From Austropuccinia psidii (lineage: Eukaryota; Basidiomycota; Pucciniomycetes; Pucciniales; Sphaerophragmiaceae), in contig JALGQZ010000004.1 of NCBI GenBank assembly GCA_023105745.1, positions 41,120,437 through 41,184,436 of the forward strand: 64,000 bases of DNA, written 5' to 3'. Both the position numbers and the translations under genes were made by a program. The notes under the pieces are model-generated. The model saw only the letters and a list, made by a program, of their open reading frames with translations. It was not told the DNA's origin and made no database searches. How positions within the stretch are numbered: the stretch's first letter is position 1; the number at the start of each line of letters is the position of its first letter. Below are positions 13,501-26,009 of the stretch, one piece after another.

Positions 13501-13528
13501 CATTAATTTTTACCTCTTTGGTCACCTT
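10508..13528. other. No gene recognised; low-complexity tract then a richer-GC tract
   Basis: 10.5-11.2 kb is repetitive AT-rich sequence built from variants of AATCAATCAAAT and CTTGAGGAAT. 11.2-13.1 kb is noticeably richer in G and C but has almost no CpG, and holds many short overlapping ORFs on both strands with no recognisable domain. By position it could include the 5' untranslated region and 5' LTR of G1 or another LTR. I could not find matching termini. Confidence 0.4.
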
Positions 13529-13804
13529 TCAATGAATATTGGTGGTAATGTCCTTTACTAATTCCATTTTTCCTTTCTGGAAGGGGGAAAAAGTGAATAA
13601 AGCACTTACTTGGTTGGCTTCCTTTTTCTTATCTTCTGCATATTTTGTACTTTCACTCTTTTTATATTGAAGAATTATATTCTTAAGCTTATTTCTTTGA
13701 TTTCTTTGAGTCTTCCAAGTGATTTCCCTGATTCCTGAGTGTAAGTGAACTCTTGTTATTCCCAAGAGCCCCTGTGACAACTTCAAAAAGTCAGTTAGAA
13801 CCAT
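13529..13804 (-). pseudogene. Unclassified coding remnant (91 codons open)
   Basis: An intact 91-codon ATG-initiated reading frame on the minus strand, rich in K, E, N and Q with a basic-acidic middle (KYAEDKKKEANQ). It contains a GTAAGT...CCTTCCAG string about 30 nt apart that resembles a very short intron but keeps the frame open. No family recognised. It lies downstream, in the same orientation, of the broken tract at 14.9-15.6 kb and may belong to the same dead element. Confidence 0.3.
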
Positions 13805-14934
13805 AAAAAATTGATTTATTCATGTACATTTAAAAATTAAATATCATAAATTATTTAAGATCAAAAGTATATGCAGGTAAATACCACTTTCATATCTGTT
13901 GGAATTAGCTTTGCAAATGATTTGATAAAATGGAAGTAGATTATTTATTGGTAGAATTGCAAGCAATCTAAAAGCTGGAAGGTTTACTTCCATCAATGTG
14001 TCAATAACAGTAATTATAGAAATTAATTGTGTGTATTAATAATTCCCAAGGTGGCCCAATATAGAAATAAGACAAAATATTTCACTAGTAATGATAATTG
14101 TAGGACTTGGGTGATGCATTACCTTCATTGATGGAACCACAATCCCAATGTATCAGAATCTTGGAGATGATGGGTAAGCCCTTTTTTAAATAACAGAAGA
14201 AATACTCCCTGAATTCTTAAATGGTATGTGACTTTCATAAGAGGATTATTGGATTTATGAACCACTGGAAAGGCTCTTGTGGAGACTCAAAGGCATAAAA
14301 AGATATTTTTATTCATAAAAATGAAGAACTTTTCTTTTAAAGTGGTGAGTCTTTATTACATTTGAATCTTAATGTGCACATTTTCTTATTAAAATATGTA
14401 TATTAGGAAAATGTTTATTTTAATACTCAATATGCATACTGAATATACATTTGAATGCAGCATCAAGCTCCCCTGATAATGGATAATATAATTATTTAAT
14501 AGCATTCTATATAGTTTGAAATGAAAACTTCATAGGGATTCTCAAGGAAAAATGGTCTTCTTTTAAATAAATGCACTTATGTCTCAATTGAAAATATTAT
14601 ATTGAGAAAATCACTTAATCTATAAAGGTATTTTGCATACTACATGGCATCCTTTCTCATTTCAATGATGTCTGAGAGGAGCACAATGACAAATATATGC
14701 ATTTGGGTGCAAAAAATAACAATATTAAGTACCCATATTGTAATGCACAAGGCTTCTGTGAAAGGGTTAAATTTAATTTTCTATTGTTTTATCAACAAGG
14801 TAAAGCTCAATATCCATGAGTTGAAACCTCTCCTTGTTATAACCATTTAGTTGGTCTTCTTCCTTTTGATAATCAATTTTTTTCAATAAAAATTTATCCT
14901 TCGAATTTCCTTCCCATTATATCACCTCTCCAGG

Positions 14935-15588
14935 TAATCACTTCCTTTTCTTTTTTTAATTGAGGGAATTTTCTCATTTGGACCTGAGGAGTCCACTTTT
15001 CCTGTTTATTCTCAGGTGAATTACTTGAGACTTCCTCTGATATTTTTGGTTTGTTTTCAGTTTCAGAGACTTAATCACTCTTTAAATTCATTTCCTCATA
15101 TTTCAAGATTCTTTTATCATTAAAATTAATGTCTTGGATTTGCAAAGGTGACCCAACATAGTTTTTCATTATCCTTGAATAAATATTTCTATTGTAATAA
15201 GATGTTACTGAAGAGGCTCAATCATTTCTGAACCCTTCTTGAATTATTGAAAATGATCTTGACCCTTTGTCATTCTCATCAATTCTAAAAGCATTAATCC
15301 TGTCATTCATGAAATGAATGCCACTAACATATGTATTGAAAGGTTGAATGTTTGCATATTCACCAAGGATGTGTCACCTTATTTATAGAAAGCAAGTTCT
15401 GACACAAAAAACTCCTTAATATTAGCTTTCTTTTCTTTTGTGAGTCCTTCCAAAGTGGTGCTTCCCCATTGCAACATGTTGAAGAAATTTTTCTTATATC
15501 TAATCCATTGCTGCTGCAGCCTGTGACTATCAAGGTCCAAATTACCATTTGTATTGCTACTATTCAAATTTTGGCGAAATTTCTTCAA
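14935..15588 (-). pseudogene. Unclassified decayed coding tract
   Basis: The minus strand is open at 15379-15588 (69 codons, including LQQQWIRYKKNFFNMLQWG). In another frame, an ATG at 15310 starts about 125 codons of protein-like sequence (MNDRINAFRIDENDKGS, later SSNSPENKQEKWTPQVQ) broken only by a TGA and a TAA. Composition is hydrophilic and K/E/N/S-rich, like a gag or a DNA-binding linker. I cannot name the family. A retrotransposon gag is the likeliest origin given the surroundings, but this is inference. Confidence 0.35.
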
Positions 15589-16066
15589 TTATTTTGAGGT
15601 TCTTCATACCACAAGCTTTCTTATTATTATCCTAAGATAATTTCAAAAATAATAATAATCAGAATTTGTATCCACTATAATTAATAAGAATTTTACTTTA
15701 GACATACCACTGTGATTTTTTACATATTCAATATATGTGCAAATATGCTCTTAGTCCTCCTTCACAAATTATTTACTGTGATTTGACTCATTCTTTTCCC
15801 CTTAGTTACAATTTGAACCTTCAGAATCAACTAGTATTCTTGTCCTTGATAGTAAGATAAATGAGCCTTTTTGTGATTATTCCTCTTGAGATTTATTGTA
15901 CAATCTTATGTGACTGTGTATATTCCAGAATTACTTTATGATGTGCTTTTTCCAAGTTTTGCAATGACCCAATGTGGCTGCATTGACTGCACAAGTGAAG
16001 GATCCAATCTTAATTGGTCTGTGATATCCATTTGGTAAGCTGCAGACTATATATTTCAACTAATGT

Positions 16067-19000
16067 TGTGGGATACTCCTCTTGTGTGGGATAAGTGAGG
16101 CAGTACCTGTAAGTGGAAATTACAAAAAAAATAGTTTTTAATTTCTGTTAAAGATTTTAATCCTTCCTCTGCTTGTGTGCTAGATAGATCTAGACTTCCC
16201 TTCCTAATAATGCTGAATTATCTTTACTTGAGCTCCACAATCAATTTATTTATTTGATGGTGGCTAAATCAAAAAGGTCAATTCAACAGACTCTATCAGA
16301 ATTTTATTTATTCTTAAAAACAATAGCTATTTAAAGCTTTTATCCAATCAAACAATATCACATTCCAGAAATATGGGGGAATTCCACCAATAGGCACTAC
16401 AACAAGCTTAAAATATGAGATAATCTTGGGACAAACACAAATTGATAACACTAATAGAATAATTTTTTAAGTACTAAGAGATATTCTTTAGTTTTTTGGC
16501 TTTGTAAAAGTGTCTTTTATGATGATTTGGGATAGCCCAGACTGTGGGCCTTGAGGTATACTTTACATACCCAAATAGGCCACAATTATCTTAAAAATAG
16601 ATTCTGAACTATGCATAACCCATTAGTCATGCATATACTCAAAATTCATCATTTTTGATTTCAGAAAAGATGAATAACTTTTTATTGAGTAGGTAAATCC
16701 ATGGATTTAAGGCCAGATTTGGATTCTAAACAATAATTCACCTAGGGTAACTCCATAAAGTGAAAAAGCTCAAATCAACTATTTGAGGTGGTAATATGGC
16801 AAATACTTCAATACCACATCATCAATACCACATGAAAGATCCATGAAAAGTTTTTTTTTCTCTATTTCATGCCAAAATAATGGGAATGTGAGAAATCCCA
16901 TATTACATACACACCAAGAATAATGTTATGCATGTTTTGAGCACTTAATATTATGGTATTCCTACATGCACTTTTGGTACACCCATAGGGGATATCTCAC
17001 TTGAAGCTTAAAATTCTATTTTGACATAAAAAATAGGCAAGGGGGACAAAAGACATCAAAGAGAGCCAGGGTACCCAGCTTCTGAGGCCTCTGAGGCGTG
17101 GAAAGCTCCAAAGCTTAGATCCATGGCTGATCTTGGCCCAATTGGTAAACTAAAACCTTTTGGGAACTTGGTTACCATGTTACAACTACAGTAAATTCTA
17201 AGAAAATAGCAAATAACCTACCATTTTGACATTCCAAGGAGGTAAAGAACAACTTAGACTCCTGTAACCATGTCAATTCTTAATGACTTACCATGGATAA
17301 ACCCCTTTTTGGACTAGTATCCATTGACTTACCTCATAGCAACCAGCCATATACTGCTATTTGCAATTCTACATAGAATTGAGGTAAAATCTTCAAAAAT
17401 TCATTAAGAATACAACTCTTAATGAATCTTTCTGAAAGTCTCAGGACCAATTGAGCGCTGTATAATTCATATAAAAACCAAAAAGAATTATACTTTTATA
17501 TGTCAAATTAAAAGCTTTACTTACAGTCCATTTTTGATGATTCCATGTGAAACACAGAATCTTTAAAATTTTACAGAAAATACATTCTGTGATGAAATTT
17601 CCAATAACATTGATAACTTTGAGAAATCAATGATTATTTTGGAATAAAAGAAGATTTACAGTTGTTACTCCTTTTATTCTTAACCATAAATGGGTTGGTA
17701 GTCACGTAAAAGTCGCAATTAAGTAATTATGATAATCTTATGTGACAACAAATGATTCAATCAATAATCCAAAAGGATTTATTTTTTTCTCACTCACTGG
17801 GCTTTCAGTTTGCTCCATGGAACGCCTCTGTGAGCTGTCTTAGACTTAAAAGAGGCTTCCTCTTGCTGTTTTTTCCACATCATCATCACATTATTATATA
17901 TACCTTTATTACCAAACAAGTAAGTATTAGTTAAAACTATTTCTTAAGTGTTTTATTCTTTCAGAAATCAGAAAGACGTGAAATAATAAAAATAAACTAT
18001 AATTTGTTGTAATACTGTTATAAATGAATTTCTATCCTATAAATCCACAATTCCACGTCAAATTTCTCTACTATTGTCATCTAAAAGGTTCATTGGATTA
18101 ATAGTGAGTAATTTATCTCAATTCTTAAATTTTTTCTCTAGTAATAGTTTTCTTCAAGAATTATCTTTATCATTATTCTTGTAAAAGATAATTATATATT
18201 CAAATAATTTTATTATTTTAATAAAAGAAGTTTTTATTATTAAATTCTTGTAATTGATTCTTGTAGACAATTACTGCTTACTGTTATAAACACCAGTAGT
18301 GTATAACACATAAAATAAATAATTATTTAATTATTTAATTGTGGTTATAATAATTTTTATTATTATATTTCATAAAAACAGTCATAGTACTGTTCATTAA
18401 TAGTAATATTATCAACAGTTTCATTGACACATCTTACACAGACTTTGATTTTAAATAACTAAAGTGAAACTGTTTAAAAACAGTTATAAGTATTGATAAC
18501 TTGATAATTAGGATAAAGGTGACTGAATATGGTATGAGAATTTTTTAGACTACCTCTAATAGTAGAACTACCAATTTCAATATGTTTTTTTAATCTGATA
18601 TTTTTAATTTAGAAACTAATTTGGTTCACTGTTAACCAATAACTGATTATAAATCACTAAGACTGTACTAATAAGAAAATCTATTATTTTAATGGGGGGG
18701 TATTTTCCCCAAAACTAAATATGATAATGATAAAACTATTTTTTCAAAATGTAAGGGGCCATTTCCCTTTATTATGTATTACTATGATAAAAGCTATTCT
18801 TTTTCATAATAAAGGCCCTTTTCCCCAATATTAGATATTTTTTTATTTTCTAGATTAAACTACTAGTAAGGGATGAACTCTGGAAAAAATAAATTCAAAT
18901 TACATTTCCAGAAAAAGCATGAGGTTTGAAAAATAGAAATTTGAAGTATTTACACTCTCCAGGGTTAGGGTTGGTGAGAAAAAAGTCCATCTTTAATTCA

Positions 19001-19917
19001 GGCTAACTTGTGTTTTCATTTTGATTCAATATTCTATAAAGTTCCTGGGTTTCTATTTTTTTCTTGGTGCTGAATTGTGGTTTCTATTTTAGTCGTCCAT
19101 ATTGAATAATTTATTCCAGATATAATTTTTGAATACTTTTTTTTTTAATCTTGAATACTTCATTTTAATTTTTTCAATATCCCTACTATGCATATTAACT
19201 TGGTGTCTTCATACCATATCATGATAGCACTTCTCTTCTTTATTAATGGAATCTTACTCTTTGAGTTCACCTATTACCAACAGCTAAACAAAGCCTTCCA
19301 CCTAGAATACCAAAGTCTTCTTCAATAGAAATGGGTTATACATACCCTATACCATATTTGTAATTTACTTCAAATTCATTCATTTTCCTACCTTGAATTA
19401 ACTATGATAGAGTATTGATACCATTTTTCCCTTTTCATTTCCGATATTGAACCCCAGTTAAGCTAATTAATATCCAAAATTCCTTCAAGTGATTTAAATT
19501 AACCTTCACACATAATATGACCCCTATGCAACTTATAACTCTGCCATAAAATATTTTTTCATGCATCATCATCATAGCTCAGACCCTTTGTGCTGTAGTA
19601 ATATTTTACTACCCACTTACAAATTATTAGAAAATTGAAAATTAAAATAAATAAAAAGAAATTGAGAATAATGATCATTTTGTGTAAACAAATCCTTAAA
19701 CATTTGTAGTGTTGGGTGGTACAGTGGGTTGTCACATTATAAGTAACAGTTTATTTATCCACTTATAAATTATTTTAGCTTAGAATTTTTATTAACTTGA
19801 AGATTTGTACCATTAGGTTAGAGAAAAACAGTTCCTTCATTTAAATCAACAGCTTTTCAAATCCGAAAAAATATCAAATTTATGGTCATTAAGCCAAACT
19901 GGTCTAGGAATACCACA
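16067..19917 (-). repeat. 3' LTR of the LTR-A element, interrupted by a solo LTR-B
   Basis: It starts TGTGGGATACTCC and ends GGAATACCACA, near-perfect inverted ends. Removing the 1896-bp insert and one 5-bp duplication leaves 1950 bp, matching the 1962-bp right-hand copy. Both copies share the CTCCAGG(G/T)TTAGGGTTGG stretch, and G-run/C-run pairs around 18.70-18.83 kb that can fold locally. Confidence 0.85.
16543..18438 (-). repeat. Solo LTR of family B, copy 1
   Basis: A 1896-bp repeat beginning TGTGGGCCTTGAGG and ending CATCTTACA, flanked by the perfect duplication CAGAC (16538-16542 and 18439-18443). The homologous stretch of the right LTR-A has CAGAC once, which is the empty site. It is the reverse complement of the copy at 30888-32777. 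No coding capacity; the short ORFs inside are chance. Confidence 0.92.
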
Positions 19918-19927
19918 TCCCCTCTCC
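19918..19927 (-). promoter_or_regulatory. Polypurine tract of the LTR-A element
   Basis: TCCCCTCTCC on the plus strand is GGAGAGGGGA on the minus strand, directly abutting the 3' LTR start. This is the expected site of plus-strand DNA priming and fixes the element's orientation. Confidence 0.7.
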
Positions 19928-21040
19928 ATTTAATGCTGTCCCCAGCATTCCCCATGAGGCTTAACAAACCATTCCCCCTCTTTTGACTTATCAGGAACTG
20001 GATTACTTGAATTATTATTTCCTAATTAACAATGAAGAGTTAGTGCACCATATATTGGTTCAAATTACCAATAGAATATTCATACTAATTTATTTACCCT
20101 TTCTGGGCTTCTAAAAAATTCCCCTTTTCAGGTAATTAATTTTTTTTGTATTTTGTTTGAAGTTCTTTATACTGGTTATGAATGATTTTGTCTTGAGGAA
20201 TTTGGTTTTTTCTTGTTCTTTTTCTTTTCCTTTGATTTATTCTTGAACCATAAGATTTCTCTTTATTAATTAATTATTGTATTGGATTGCTCCTCTCTTG
20301 TTTGAAATATTTATAGATCCATCCTTTCATATTGTGACTTGAACTGAGACTACAAATAAAAAACAGTGGGTAAAAGTTGATATTCCCCCCAATTCCCCCA
20401 AAACTATATATTATAAGGAGTGATATAAAGAAATAAGTTACTACCCCTTATTTTTTTATTTTTTTCTCTTTTTTTTCTTGTCTTTTTTTTTAGTAATTTA
20501 AAGAATAAATCATGTAATCAGAACTCTTAAAGATAAAAGCACAAAATCAAAGAGAAAAAATGTTAAAATTGAAGTAAATCCTGTTGTTTCTTTTCTCCTC
20601 TCTTTTGTTTCAATGGTCCAATCCAATTCTGTTACTGAGGGTTCTTTCCCTCTCCATTCAATATTGTTCTTTTAGCTTTATTAAATAAAATATTGTTTCT
20701 TTAGGAAAAATACTGTATAATAAATGTAAAAATAAAAATACATTAAATATGATTCAGTTTTATGTCATGCTCAGGACCACTTTATAAAATAACTTTAGAT
20801 AAAGCATATCACTTAGACCTTGAACAAGAGTAAATTAAAAAACAACTTTTTTTTATTTTCTAGATGACTTCAGACAGAAAAACATTTTCATTGAAAAACA
20901 GAAAAGAATCTTGTAAAAAACATTATAAACTTTGATTGGGTAAGGGTCTAGTCCCCTCTCCTTTTATTTAATCAAAATAATAAAATTCAAATTTCATATA
21001 TCTATATTCAATTAACTCAATTATTTTCCCATGTATATAA

Positions 21041-21042
<2 letters not shown>

Positions 21043-21072
<30 letters not shown>
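21043..21072. repeat. (TA)n microsatellite
   Basis: A run of about 15 alternating T and A pairs within the LTR-A internal region. Confidence 0.9.
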
Positions 21073-21075
<3 letters not shown>

Positions 21076-21126
21076 GTGTAATATTGATTATGTAAAATTA
21101 AAAATAAATAGATGAAATGAAAGTTT

Positions 21127-21149
21127 GCTGCGAGTGCTGCGCAGCGCTG
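21127..21149. other. CpG-dense palindromic cluster
   Basis: GCTGCGAGTGCTGCGCAGC followed by GCTG contains the perfect palindrome GCTGCGCAGC and three to four CpGs within 23 bp, inside kilobases with almost none. Flanking GAAATGAAAGT and ACTTTCA are partly complementary, so a fold-back larger than the core is possible. Function unknown. Confidence 0.4.
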
Positions 21150-22136
21150 AAAACACTTCAATTTTGAAGGATTCGTTTTTCATTGCATTCAGCTTTACTT
21201 TCAATTTAAATATAATTTATTTACTCATTTATTAATTTTTTTTAATATTTAGAATTTTTATTTCATTATTTTAAACTATTCAAACTACTATCAGCTAAAC
21301 AAACCAATCCATTACTGTGGTTGGAGATTACCCCACGTTGGTTATATCTTTCAAATTACTTTAATAAAAACAATCAACACTTCTTGTTTCTTTATTTATG
21401 TAGGAATTAAAACAAATCTATTTCCAATAAATGAATTGATTTTTTTTCTTTCCAATTAGCTCCTCAATTTGCTTCATTTAGTTTTTTTCTGATTGTGGCT
21501 GAAGCTTTCTTCAGTATAAATTACTGTTTAGTTTTATATGTGGTGTTCTTCTTTCCTTCATCAAAATAGAACATAAACTGTTTTTTATTCTACTTTAATA
21601 GTATATTCTTTTTTTTCTTTTATTTATTTATTTGGAAACTTCCTTGTGACTGCGTAATATAAATAGATTGATTTTAATTTATCTTGCATTGTTGGTTTGG
21701 TTGGTGATATACACAATGGATTATTCTTGTAAGTAGTTTTCTTCAATTATCATCATGTTTTCTTCTTTTCTTTGTTGACTAAAGTTTATTAATGATATAT
21801 TTTTTTTATGAGAAACTGATAGGAACTTAAGAAATGTTGATCATTATCATGATTATTTGTTTTATTTCCTTTTTTAATTAAGATTCAATATTAATAAAAT
21901 AACATTTTGACTTTTTTAATGGTATAGAGTAATTAATTTAAGATATTTATAAAGAAGAAAAAATAAGAGTGAGGTATTTGATTAACACATGTGGCTTTAA
22001 TTTGGCCGCTTGGTTATTCTGTGAGTGAAATGTTTCTTGATATAAACATTGAGAGAAATTGAGTATTTATTGGACTTTATATTTTCCTTTTATATGTGTA
22101 CCTTCTTGAAAAACCACATTGAGAATTAAATAATTT

Positions 22137-22442
22137 TTATAAAAATGAATTTAATAATATGTCAATATAAGAAGTTATGTTATTATGAGATTCTTCATGT
22201 GTCCTACATGTATAATAAATAATATATATTCGATCATTTTTTAATTTTGAAAGAATTGGTGCTTTAATGAAAAATCCATTTTCATTTTTGATAGCTCTTT
22301 CTTTTTTAGAAGAGTTATTGATTCTAAGACTTGGTGAAGGTTCCTTTTTATTATTTAAAGGTAATTGCTTTGATGATAATGCCATGATTTGTTCTTGAAT
22401 GTGTATACTGATTAATTTCGATAATAGATTATAATAATCCAA
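22137..22442 (-). pseudogene. LTR-A internal ORF fragment, gag-like C-terminal part
   Basis: A 101-codon open frame, lysine-, serine- and asparagine-rich, without a recognised motif. Same strand and order as the two fragments upstream, so it is probably the tail of the same polyprotein. No zinc knuckle was seen. Confidence 0.3.
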
Positions 22443-22610
22443 CTAATTTTCCATAAATAATTCTGTTTATGGAATTTCTTCAAATGAATGTTATGATTTA
22501 TACATTTTGATATATTGAGGTAAGAAAATTTCTCCTTCAATTTTATTTTTTAGATTTGAGTGTATTTCTTCATTGGTAATGAAGCATCTATCAGCTTCTG
22601 AAGAGGTAAT

Positions 22611-22958
22611 TCATTTACTATAAGTAAAATGTTCTTTCTTAATGATTTCTTTATGAGAGATAATAATACCTTGATATTTTGAGCGGTCAACACTTTCTGT
22701 TTTATTGGAAAAGAATTTCGATGATTCTTTTTGAGGTTGAGTTTCTTGAGTTCTTTGACATTGTCTGATAGTAGTTGATTTATTTAATAACTTATTAAGC
22801 TTCTTTTCTTTTTCTATTTCTACCTTGGAATAATCTGAGATGCTGATTATTATTGAGGCAATTAATTCCTCTTCTTCTAACTCTTCTTCATTATCTTCAA
22901 ATTCCTTTAATATTTCTTTTACAGACCTGAGTTTTTTCTTGGCTACAAGGTATAGCAT
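22611..22958 (-). pseudogene. LTR-A internal ORF fragment, acidic coiled-coil-like
   Basis: A 115-codon open frame whose first third is strongly acidic (FEDNEEELEEEELIASI), followed by a basic heptad-like stretch (VEIEKEKKLNKLLNK) compatible with a coiled coil. I recognise no enzyme motif. It lies between two other gag-like pieces in the same orientation. Confidence 0.35.
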
Positions 22959-23000
22959 TTTAGTAGAAAAGTTTCAAAGCTTTTTGATGGTTCTTTCCTT

Positions 23001-23310
23001 CTATTTCTTCTCTTGGATATAATTACTTATATTTTTAATCTTGATAAAAATGAGCTTCATTTGATCCTCTCTTCCTTCCACTTCTTCTTCTTGGATATTT
23101 TCTGTCACTCCTTTGGGATATTGCTTGGGGATTAGATGAAATATTTTGAAAACTCATTCTACTGCTTTTTTGAACATTTCTGTATCTAGATCTTCATTCA
23201 TTTTTCCTTCTTCTTCTTCATGATAATGATCTTGATGATAATTTTCTTCATGAAATGAAATTTTATCTTCCTTGTAGAGAAAGGTTTTGGGGGGAATATG
23301 ACTCCATTTT
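23001..23310 (-). pseudogene. LTR-A gag-like N-terminal fragment
   Basis: About 100 codons read on the minus strand with one TGA interrupting. The sequence is histidine/glutamate-rich (YHQDHYHEEEEGKMNEDL) and then reads FKIFHLIPKQYPKGVTENIQ, with composition like a retrotransposon gag head. It starts roughly 100 bp after the primer-binding site, where gag is expected. An overlapping frame is arginine/serine-rich with more stops. Family assignment is inference from position. Confidence 0.4.
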
Positions 23311-23405
23311 TTCTTTATTGATCATACAGAATATTTAATTGGCTGAAATAACTGTTTTTTACATCAATCTGAATAAATCTGCATAATATTCTATTTGACT
23401 GACAG

Positions 23406-23422
23406 CCACTGTTGGGACACCA
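23406..23422 (-). promoter_or_regulatory. Primer-binding-site candidate of the LTR-A element
   Basis: The minus strand reads TGGTGTCCCAACAGTGG two bases after the end of the 5' LTR. The leading TGG would pair with a tRNA 3' CCA. The tRNA is not identified. Confidence 0.55.
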
Positions 23423-23424
23423 GT

Positions 23425-25386
23425 TGTGGGGTACTCCTCTTGTGTGGGATAAACAAAGCAGTACCTGGAAGGGGAAATTACAAGAAAAACAGTTTTTAAC
23501 TTCTGTTAAAGCTTTTGACACTTTCTCTGCTTGTTTGATAGATAAATCTAGACTTCCCTTCCTAATAATGCTTAATTATCTTTACTTGAGATCCACAATC
23601 CATTTATTTATTTGATGGTGGCTGGGTTAGAAAAGTCTATTCAACAGACTCTATCGGACTTTGATTGATTCTTAAAAACAACATTTATTGAAAGCTTTGA
23701 GCCAATTAAACAGTATCACAATTCAGAAATATAAGGGAATTCCACCAATACATACTACAAAAAGCTTAAAATATGAGATAATCTTGAAACAAACACAAAT
23801 TGATAACACTAATAGAATAATTTGTTAAGTAATAAGATATATTCTTTAGTTGGTTGGTTTTGTAAAGGTTTCTTTTATGATTATTTGGGATAAAACAGAC
23901 TTTCATTTTAAATAACTAAAGTGAAACTGTTGAAAAACAGCTATAAGTATTTATAACTTGATAATAAGGGTAAAGGTGATTGAATATGGTATGAGAATTT
24001 CTTTTAGACTACCTCTAATAGTAACACTAATAATTTTGATATATTCTTTTAAGTTGATATTTTTAATTTAGAAACTAATTTTGTTCACTGTTAACTAATA
24101 ACTGATTATAAATCACTAAGACTGTACTAGTAATAAAAGCTATTTTTTTAATGGAGGGTCATTTTCCCCAAAACTAAATATGATAATGATAAAAATATTT
24201 TTTTAAAAAATAAGGGTCCTTTCCCCCTTATTATGTATTACTATGATAAAAGGGATTCTTTTTCTTAATGAATGGACCTTTTCCCCAGTATTAGATTTTT
24301 TTGTTTTCTAGATTAACCTACTAGTAAGGGATGAACTCTGGAAAAAATAAATTCAAATTACATTTCAAGAACAAGAATGAGGTTTGAAAAATAAAAATTT
24401 GAAGTATTTATACTCTCCAGGTTTAGGGTTGGTGAGAAAAAGTCCTTCTTGAATGTAGGCTAACTTGTGATTTCATACTGATTCAATCTTCTATAAAGTT
24501 CCTGGGGTTTTCTTTTTTTTTCTTGGAGCTGAATTGTGGTTTTGATTCTAGTGGTCCATATTGAATAATTTATTTTAAATATCCATTTTAAATATGCCTC
24601 TAATGTTGTTGCTTGATTTGGAATGATTTATTTTGATTTTTTCAATATCCCTTCTATGAATATTCATTTGGTGTCTTCATACCATATAGTGATAGCACTT
24701 CTCTTCCTGATTAATGGCATCTTGCTCATTTAGTTCACCTATTCCCAACAGCTAAACAAAGCCTTCTACCTAGAATACCAAAGTCCTCTTCAATAGAAAT
24801 GGGTTATACATACCCTATACCATATTTGTAATGTACTTTAAATTCATTCGTTTTCCTAACTTGAATTAACTATGATAGAGTATTGATACCATTTTTCCCT
24901 TTTTGTTTCAAAAATTAAACCCCAGTTAAACTAATTCATAGCCAAAATTCCTTCAAGTGATTTAAATTAACCTTCACTCATAATATTACCCCTATGAGAC
25001 TTATAACTCTGAAATAAAATATTCTTTCATGCATCATCATTATAGCTCAGGCCCTTTGTGCTGTAGTGATACTTTACTACCCACTTAAAATTATTAAAGA
25101 ATTGAAAATTGAAAATAAATACAAAAAATGGAAAATTATGATCATTTTGTGTAAACCAATCCTTAAACATTTGTATTGTTGTATGGTGCAGTGGGTTTTC
25201 ACATTATAAGTAATAGTTTATTTATAGACTTATAAATTATTTTAGCTTATAATTGTTATTAACTCGAATATTTGTACCATTAGGTTAGAGAAAAACAGTT
25301 CCTTCATTTAAATCAACAGCTTTTCAAATCCAAAAAAAATATCAAATTTATGGTCAATTGAGCCAAAATGGTCTAGGAATACTGCA
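23425..25386 (-). repeat. 5' LTR of the LTR-A element
   Basis: A 1962-bp direct repeat of the left LTR, starting TGTGGGGTACTCC and ending GGAATACTGCA. It lacks the LTR-B insertion and so shows the uninterrupted site. Differences from the left copy are frequent, so the element is not recent. Confidence 0.85.
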
Positions 25387-26009
25387 ATTTATTTATCAAA
25401 TTAGAACACTGGTTCAAAAAAAACACAATCCAAAGAATTTTCAATAATAGTTTGGATTCAAATTGAAAAGAAAATCTTGATTTGATTCAAATCAAAAGAA
25501 ATTGGATAGTAAGCTAAATCAAATTCTTATCTCAATTAAAATTCATAAATGAAATATAAAATAAGAGGTTATTTGGAATAAATAAAATGAAGGGAATCAA
25601 TATTTGGAAAAGAAAATTGAAAAACAAAACAAAAACTTTGAAATATTCACTTTGAGTGATATGTGAAAAAAAAATGAATTGAAATTTTTCAAATTATGTA
25701 CCAAAAGAGTTACCTAATTCAGCAATCTGATTTGATTGGTTGAATTATAAATCAAATTAGCTGAAATATTTCTGAAGTTGAACCCCTTTATCAAAAAAAT
25801 CTTCTATGTCAGCTATAAAATTATTCTTAAATATTTATAATCTTTCAAATTCTTGAAGAAGCAGTTAATTGAAAGAATATTAATATAGGAAATAGTCTTT
25901 TAGGTTCAGATATTTTATCATTAATGTTTTGTTTTCTCATAAATCCTTAAATCCACAAATTATATGTAAAAACAAATTCTTAATTCTATCTCAAGAGTCT
26001 TATTTTACT
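25387..26009. other. AT-rich spacer, no gene
   Basis: Low-complexity AT-rich sequence with repeated TTTGATT/AAATCAAA words between the LTR-A element and the old LTR-B copy. Nothing recognised. Confidence 0.5.

Larger units (their letters stand above)
19928..22136. other. LTR-A internal region, 3' half, no gene recognised
   Basis: About 2.2 kb, very AT-rich, without an ORF that resembles pol. It includes a dinucleotide repeat and a small CpG-dense palindrome listed separately. Any former coding function is unrecognisable. Confidence 0.5.
16067..25386 (-). mobile_element. LTR retrotransposon of family A with no visible polymerase (TR-GAG/LARD-like)
   Basis: Two direct repeats of about 1.95 kb (16067-19917 minus its insert, and 23425-25386) both begin TGTGGG and end in CA, with CCACA at the left copy. 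Just inside the left repeat lies TCCCCTCTCC, a polypurine tract on the minus strand. Just inside the right repeat lies a primer-binding-site-like sequence. These place the 5' LTR on the right and transcription leftward. The internal region is only 3.5 kb and shows gag-like acidic ORFs but no protease, RT, RNase H or integrase motif. Flanks AATGT and ATTTA do not match, so it is old or its ends are altered. The left LTR carries a later solo LTR-B. Confidence 0.75.

Noticed and set aside
18960..18980. GGGTTAGGGTTGG as an interstitial telomere (also near 24420).
   Set aside because: Only one or two units, and present at the same place in both LTR-A copies, so it is part of the LTR.
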